Below are positions 19,898 to 23,450 of a stretch of 23,450 nt of DNA, one piece after another. The notes under the pieces are model-generated. The model did not search any database. It worked only from the letters and a program-made list of their open reading frames with translations, and was not told the DNA's origin. Location of the stretch: positions 1,105,467-1,128,916 of the forward strand of contig BJOX01000070.1 in assembly GCA_009731375.1 (NCBI GenBank), written 5' to 3'. The position numbers and the translations under genes were made by a program. This DNA is from Paulinella micropora (taxonomy: Eukaryota > Cercozoa > Imbricatea > Euglyphida). Numbering within the stretch: position 1 is the first letter of the stretch; the number at the start of each line of letters is the position of its first letter.

Positions 19898-20371
19898 ATG
19901 CAAGGTACCGAATCATACAAGGGCAAGTGTCTGCACTGTTCCTACGGCTGTGCCAGGGACGACGGCAGGTGGTACGGCTTGCCGATAGCCCACGCGGACG
20001 AAGAATTGTTCGTCTGGGGCCACTTTTGCTCTATGGGGTGTGCAGCCAAATTTGCGGAATATGGGATTGCCGAGACGCTGCGTTCGCGTTCACTGGACCT
20101 GCTGCACAGCTTCCTAAGAGTCAATCTGCACAAGCAGCTAGTACAGCCGGCACCGCCACGCCACGAGCTAGTAGACTATGGTGGACCGTTAGACATCTCG
20201 ACTTTCAGGGCCGTGGGACGGGTTGTGAATTGGTACGTGCCGGTGCACAGAAAAGAGACACAAAAGAATTTTATTAGCAAGCTCGCTGGCCGCAAGTACA
20301 CGCTAAGGAGGCTCAAGCGCCTGCCTGGGATTCGTCTCTCTTCCTCTTCGGGTTCTTCTTCTTGCGTTTGA
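19898..20371 (+). CDS. VLTF2-like (A1L) MYM/FCS-type zinc finger protein, 157 aa
   Basis: The N-terminus has the pattern of the nucleocytovirus late transcription factor 2 family: KCLHCSYGC (C11, C14, C18), an aromatic/Pro linker (RWYGLPIAHADEELFVWGHF), then FCSMGCAAKF (C44, C48), an FCS finger. C-terminal residues 60-157 are basic (KYTLRRLKRLPG) and end in a serine run. With VLTF3 it forms a divergent pair, as expected for partners in late gene activation. The last 59 bp overlap the antisense PCNA-like gene 3' end. Confidence 0.7.
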   Translation: MQGTESYKGKCLHCSYGCARDDGRWYGLPIAHADEELFVWGHFCSMGCAAKFAEYGIAETLRSRSLDLLHSFLRVNLHKQLVQPAPPRHELVDYGGPLDISTFRAVGRVVNWYVPVHRKETQKNFISKLAGRKYTLRRLKRLPGIRLSSSSGSSSCV

Positions 20372-21281
20372 CCACCCTGCGCTGTTCACTCTCCTCGGCG
20401 GCGCTGTCGGTGGTCAGGGCGAGCGGCGCCAGCGCGGGCAGAGCAGGAGGCGACGATTCAGCGTCGGACAGGACAGTGTACTTGAGCCACGGGCCGCCGT
20501 CCCGCTTGAAAACGAGGTGTAGCACGTTCGGTGTAGCGCCGACCAGCACCCGGCCGGTCTTTTTCTCCTGGAAAGCGCACGACTTGAGTATCTTCTTGAG
20601 GACTTCCAGGGCGTAGACACACTCGCCGGATTCGGTGGGCGGGTGTGATAGGTCCGAGCGCAGCAGCGAGTCCTTGTCCTCCGCGAGCAGGGCGATGCCG
20701 CCGAGCGAAGTGCGTGCCAGCCGGCTGGCGTCCACTGCTCGCAAGGAGGATTCGGTACAGAGCCTGTCCCCTTCCACGAACAGACGGCAGTGCGAATTGG
20801 ATTTGGAATGATGACGGATCACGGCATTAAGGGCGGGGCCAGACACTTCAACAAGGCGGTCGACATTGGTCCACTCGGTCGTTGGTAGAAAAGCGGCCTC
20901 CTGGGACACGAGCAGCGAGGTCAGGTCGCTGTAGTGCTCGAACGATTTGGCCTCGTTGTAAAACTTGACACAGAGCTTGTTGTCGACCGCGACTGAGAGC
21001 TCCAAGACCATGCCCTCGCGGAAAGTAGAAAGCCAGCAGGACATCTCCTTGAGATCGACGCTGAACACGCACTTGGGGAACATCAGGTTGACATAATCAC
21101 CATTGGCACCCGAGAAGGGTACGACGAACTGTCCGACCAGCCCGTCGGCCGCGCTGCACAGCACGAGCTTGTCGACCGTGGCCTCGATTCGGGCCTCCAG
21201 CAACAGCGGCGACAGCGAGTCGAGCGCTCGTCGGAAAGCAATACCGTGGGTCTTGGACCTCCAAAGAAAACGAGTCATCAT
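20313..21281 (-). CDS. PCNA-like sliding clamp, 322 aa
   Basis: The N-terminal part FRRALDSLSPLLLEARIEAT then VDKLVLCSAADGLVGQFVVP matches the first clamp repeat (helix, two strands, inter-strand loop). The second repeat follows around VDRLVEVSGPALNAVIRHHS and VFALE-type strands, ending in LKYTVLSDAESS. A PCNA trimer encircles DNA and tethers polymerase. Length to residue 265 is typical; a basic, disordered extension (KRKKKNPKRKRDESQAGA) follows and overlaps the VLTF2-like gene. A pair of ATGs (21281, 21278) can start it. The tandem RAGATTY repeat is 67 bp upstream, shared with the SSB-like gene. Sequence identity to known clamps looks low. Confidence 0.6.
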   Translation of the reverse strand: MMTRFLWRSKTHGIAFRRALDSLSPLLLEARIEATVDKLVLCSAADGLVGQFVVPFSGANGDYVNLMFPKCVFSVDLKEMSCWLSTFREGMVLELSVAVDNKLCVKFYNEAKSFEHYSDLTSLLVSQEAAFLPTTEWTNVDRLVEVSGPALNAVIRHHSKSNSHCRLFVEGDRLCTESSLRAVDASRLARTSLGGIALLAEDKDSLLRSDLSHPPTESGECVYALEVLKKILKSCAFQEKKTGRVLVGATPNVLHLVFKRDGGPWLKYTVLSDAESSPPALPALAPLALTTDSAAEESEQRRVVKRKKKNPKRKRDESQAGA

Positions 21282-21427
21282 TTTGTGAGACGTTTGTTCT
21301 GTTTGCCGCTTTTTTTTTCTCTCTTTCTAATTAAAACTTTTAAATTGCGAGATTCGAGATTCGAGATTTAAAAGTCGAAAAAGGAAAAAACCGTGCTGGC
21401 CAAAACGAAAAAGAGCCCACAAATCGA
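21282..21427. promoter_or_regulatory. Divergent PCNA/SSB spacer with three tandem CGAGATT repeats
   Basis: CGAGATT is repeated three times at 21348-21368, the longest array of this motif in the window, 67 bp from the PCNA ATG. T9 and A-rich tracts flank it. Confidence 0.55.
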
Positions 21428-22156
21428 ATGTCTCTCGTCACCGACAACAACCAAGTCAAGGCCTTTGACCCGGCGGCCGACCCGAAGAAGCTGCATCTGT
21501 CTGAGCCACGCAGTGCGTACGGAAGCATCTTTTCGAACCTGTGCTATGACAAGAAAAGTGTGACATTGGTCCTGCCCGCCATGCAATTGGCCTGGGATCC
21601 CTCGACGTACGACGGCAACAAGTCGGCCAAGACCACCATCGACCTCGACTTTAAGGACGCACGACAGTTTGGCGCGGTGCTGCAGGCCTACCAGGTGATT
21701 CGAGCGATTGACGAGCGTGTGGCCGAGCTCGTGGTCGAGAACCGCGACAAGGTCGTGCCTACGATGAAGAGGGCCGGCCCGATGGCAAGGAGCGACGAGC
21801 AGGTCAAGTGTTGCTATCAGCCTTGCACGCGCCTGCGCACTTCGCAGAAATCGGACCGGGCCTGGGCTCCTCGTCTGACCGTCACTGTCACCGGCGCTCG
21901 CTTCTTGGGCGGGGCCGATACCGCCACGCTACAAAAAGGGGATGTGGTCAAAACTGTGATTCAAGCCACCGCGCTGTGCAGCAAGGGCGAAAAAGTCACC
22001 CTGTCGTGGCGCGTCCTGCAAATCCGCAAGCAACACGAGGGCCTGGGCTACCCGGACCAGGACCTCTCAGAAAAAGAAGCGTTTGGTGTGTCTCTGTCCG
22101 ATGAGAACGGCGAGGGCGGCCATTTGGCCATGGACTTGACTGTAGATTTAGTTTAA
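21428..22156 (+). CDS. Putative ssDNA-binding protein (DUF5871-like), 242 aa
   Basis: The layout resembles a family of nucleocytovirus proteins proposed to bind single-stranded DNA: LHLSEPRSAYGSIFSNLCYD and LVLPAMQLAWDPSTYDG at the N-terminus, then a beta-rich stretch (AKTTIDLDFKDARQFGAVLQ, IDERVAELVVENRD), then the segment EQVKCCYQPCTRLRTSQKSD with RAWAPRLTVTVTG (about 124-160), where relatives have a Y-x-P-x-x-K box. The C-terminus is acidic (EGGHLAMDLTVDL), as in many SSBs. It is divergent from PCNA and convergent with RNR (11 bp between stops), which fits replication. The name is pattern-based and not confirmed. Confidence 0.5.
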   Translation: MSLVTDNNQVKAFDPAADPKKLHLSEPRSAYGSIFSNLCYDKKSVTLVLPAMQLAWDPSTYDGNKSAKTTIDLDFKDARQFGAVLQAYQVIRAIDERVAELVVENRDKVVPTMKRAGPMARSDEQVKCCYQPCTRLRTSQKSDRAWAPRLTVTVTGARFLGGADTATLQKGDVVKTVIQATALCSKGEKVTLSWRVLQIRKQHEGLGYPDQDLSEKEAFGVSLSDENGEGGHLAMDLTVDLV

Positions 22157-22167
22157 TTAAAAAGATT

Positions 22168-23450
22168 TCAAGCTACACAAACAGCACAGTCGGCCGGCCC
22201 CAGGGCCTTGCTAGCGGCCTGTGTTCTTATGTAATAGGTTGTTTTTAAACCGAGCTGCCACGCGTAGAACAAAGCGCTGCTGACTCTGCGCTCAGTAGGA
22301 TCTGTCACGTGTAAATTGAGCGATTGGCTGCCGCACACAAACGGGCCGCGGTCGGCAGCCAAGTGCAGCTGCAGACGAAGAGGAATTTCCCAAACAGTCT
22401 TGTAGATGTTTTTGATGTCTTGGGGCAGGTCACATCTTTGCACACTCCCGCCGTCGGCAATGATTTTATCGCGGAGCTGGTCGTTCCAGAGCCCGCGCTC
22501 TTCTAGCTCGTGCACCAGGTGTTTGTTCCACACGACGTGCTCGCCAGAGAGCACACGGCGCACAAAGACGTTTGAGTGAGGAGGCTCGAACGATTCGAAA
22601 TTGCCCAGGATCTGAGCAGTCGTGGCCGTGGGCATGTAGGCAATCAGCTGTGAGTTTCGTAGCCCGTACTCGGTGATGCTCAGGCGGAGCGAGTCCCAGC
22701 GGTCGTCCGTCTGCTGCTTGCCGGGCCACAGATCGAACTGCATGAGCCCTTGGCTAACGGGAGACCCGCCGAAACTCTTGTAAGCACCCTTCTCCTGTGC
22801 CAGTTCGCTCGAGGCCCATAATGCGGCGTAGTACAGCTCATGTGCTATCTTGACGTTGAGCTTTTGTGCCTCTGTTGAATCCCAGGGCATCTTGAGCAGA
22901 GCTAGGACGTCGGCTAATCCGTTTACACCAAGCGCCACGGGACGATGCAAGAGGTTGCTGCGTCTGGCTTCCTCCGTGGGGTATTCTGTAATGTCGACGA
23001 CAGTATCGAGATTTCTGATGGCTACACGGACGCACGACCGCAGCAGCTCGAAATTAAAGGACTTGCGGTCCTCCGACACGAACCTAGGCAGCGCGATAGA
23101 GGCCAGGTTACATACGCTGTGCTCGCCACACTCGCCACCGGAGCTGTACTGGACCACTTCGGCACAGAGATTCGAACAACGAATCGTGCCCAAGTTCTTT
23201 TGGTTCGACTTGGCATTCACCGCGTCCTTGTACATTATGTAAGGCACACCGCCCGACTCGATCTGTGCACGACAAACAGCGCTCCAGAGCTCGCGCGCTT
23301 TGACGGTGCGCCTCGCCAGGCCCAGCCTCTCGGCTCGCTTGTACTGAGACTCGAACTCCTTGCCGTAGAGGGCGTCCAGGTCGCCTACGCCCGTCTCGTC
23401 CGGACAAAATAGGGACCATTGTTCATCCCGTTCTACACGCTCCATAAACA
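22168..23450 (-). CDS. Class I ribonucleotide reductase large subunit, C-terminal part (runs off right edge)
   Basis: The protein makes deoxyribonucleotides. The visible 427 or so residues are its C-terminal half; the reading frame continues beyond 23450 (FMERVERDEQWSLFCP is an internal stretch). Active-site features: CSNLCAEV carries the N-x-C-x-E triad, HSVCNLASIAL the second redox Cys, and GLKTTYYIRTQA the tyrosine pair of radical transfer. The motif before it reads VCGSQSLNLHV where many enzymes have x-QSxSLN. The tail DCAVCVA has the C-x2-C of the swinging arm. Class Ia/b type; the radical-generating small subunit is not in the window. Confidence 0.93.
   Translation of the reverse strand, partial: FMERVERDEQWSLFCPDETGVGDLDALYGKEFESQYKRAERLGLARRTVKARELWSAVCRAQIESGGVPYIMYKDAVNAKSNQKNLGTIRCSNLCAEVVQYSSGGECGEHSVCNLASIALPRFVSEDRKSFNFELLRSCVRVAIRNLDTVVDITEYPTEEARRSNLLHRPVALGVNGLADVLALLKMPWDSTEAQKLNVKIAHELYYAALWASSELAQEKGAYKSFGGSPVSQGLMQFDLWPGKQQTDDRWDSLRLSITEYGLRNSQLIAYMPTATTAQILGNFESFEPPHSNVFVRRVLSGEHVVWNKHLVHELEERGLWNDQLRDKIIADGGSVQRCDLPQDIKNIYKTVWEIPLRLQLHLAADRGPFVCGSQSLNLHVTDPTERRVSSALFYAWQLGLKTTYYIRTQAASKALGPADCAVCVA

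Noticed and set aside
19774-19926. A 51-codon upstream extension of VLTF3
   Set aside because: It starts at TTG, overlaps the divergent VLTF2-like start, and contains the promoter-like repeat; the zinc ribbon begins right after the ATG at 19773.
23439-23445. RNR start codon at 23445
   Set aside because: The sequence before it (F, then MERVE) is the conserved internal FM-x-RV segment, and half the enzyme including the first redox Cys is missing, so the gene continues beyond the window.
1-23450. Bacteriophage or bacterial chromosome origin
   Set aside because: VLTF2/VLTF3-like, F-box, WH2 and YABBY-like domains and a likely spliceosomal intron are eukaryotic-virus traits, and there are no Shine-Dalgarno-like leaders or tail genes.
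1-23450. tRNA, rRNA, CRISPR arrays or insertion sequences
   Set aside because: I looked for cloverleaf-like, evenly spaced repeat and terminal-inverted-repeat/transposase patterns and saw none; the only repeats are those listed.

Overview
The window looks like part of a double-stranded DNA virus of a eukaryote, most likely an aquatic protist virus recovered by metagenomic assembly. It has three runs of N, near-continuous coding on both strands, AT-rich spacers of a few tens of bases between GC-rich genes, and no tRNA, rRNA or bacterial-type operon. Virion genes recognised are a double jelly-roll major capsid protein (5544-7364, minus) whose N-terminal half reads like polinton-like virus capsids, a divergent FtsK/A32-type packaging ATPase (14011-15306, plus), a penton-like protein (968-1588, minus) and a fibre-like surface protein (1642-2871, plus). 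Beside them are genes typical of the Nucleocytoviricota: RuvC/A22-type Holliday junction resolvase, VLTF3-like and VLTF2-like late transcription factors, PCNA-like clamp, an SSB-like protein and a class I ribonucleotide reductase large subunit cut by the right edge. The mix suggests a virus lying between small polinton-like viruses and larger nucleocytoviruses; that placement is inference.

Layout. 1-405: a partial SLATT-like two-helix membrane protein running off the left edge. 968-2871: divergent penton/fibre pair. 2886-3733: the resolvase, convergent with a small YABBY/HMG-like gene that appears to carry a 55-nt GT-AG intron. 3808-4896: a DNA-binding-like protein. 4897-5366: a non-coding region packed with palindromes. 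5367-13976: a minus-strand virion/assembly block with the MCP, small membrane proteins, two long scaffold-like proteins and a proline-rich protein with three tandem WH2 actin-binding motifs. 14011-15921: packaging ATPase and an F-box/zinc protein on plus. 15940-19773: a second DNA-binding-like gene, a 770-aa tyrosine recombinase resembling protelomerases, and VLTF3. 19898-23450: VLTF2-like, PCNA, SSB-like and RNR.

How it may work together. RNR, clamp, SSB and Holliday junction resolvase would serve DNA synthesis and resolution. The protelomerase-like recombinase could form covalently closed hairpin ends, with the palindrome cluster as one candidate substrate or origin. VLTF2/VLTF3-like proteins would drive late transcription. 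The intron and the many SV40/c-Myc-like basic clusters point to a nuclear phase. The WH2 protein, F-box protein and SLATT protein are candidate host-interaction factors (actin, ubiquitin, membranes). Tandem 7-bp repeats RAGATTY sit 61-67 bp upstream of three non-structural genes and single copies sit 24-32 bp upstream of four others, so a two-class promoter code is plausible.
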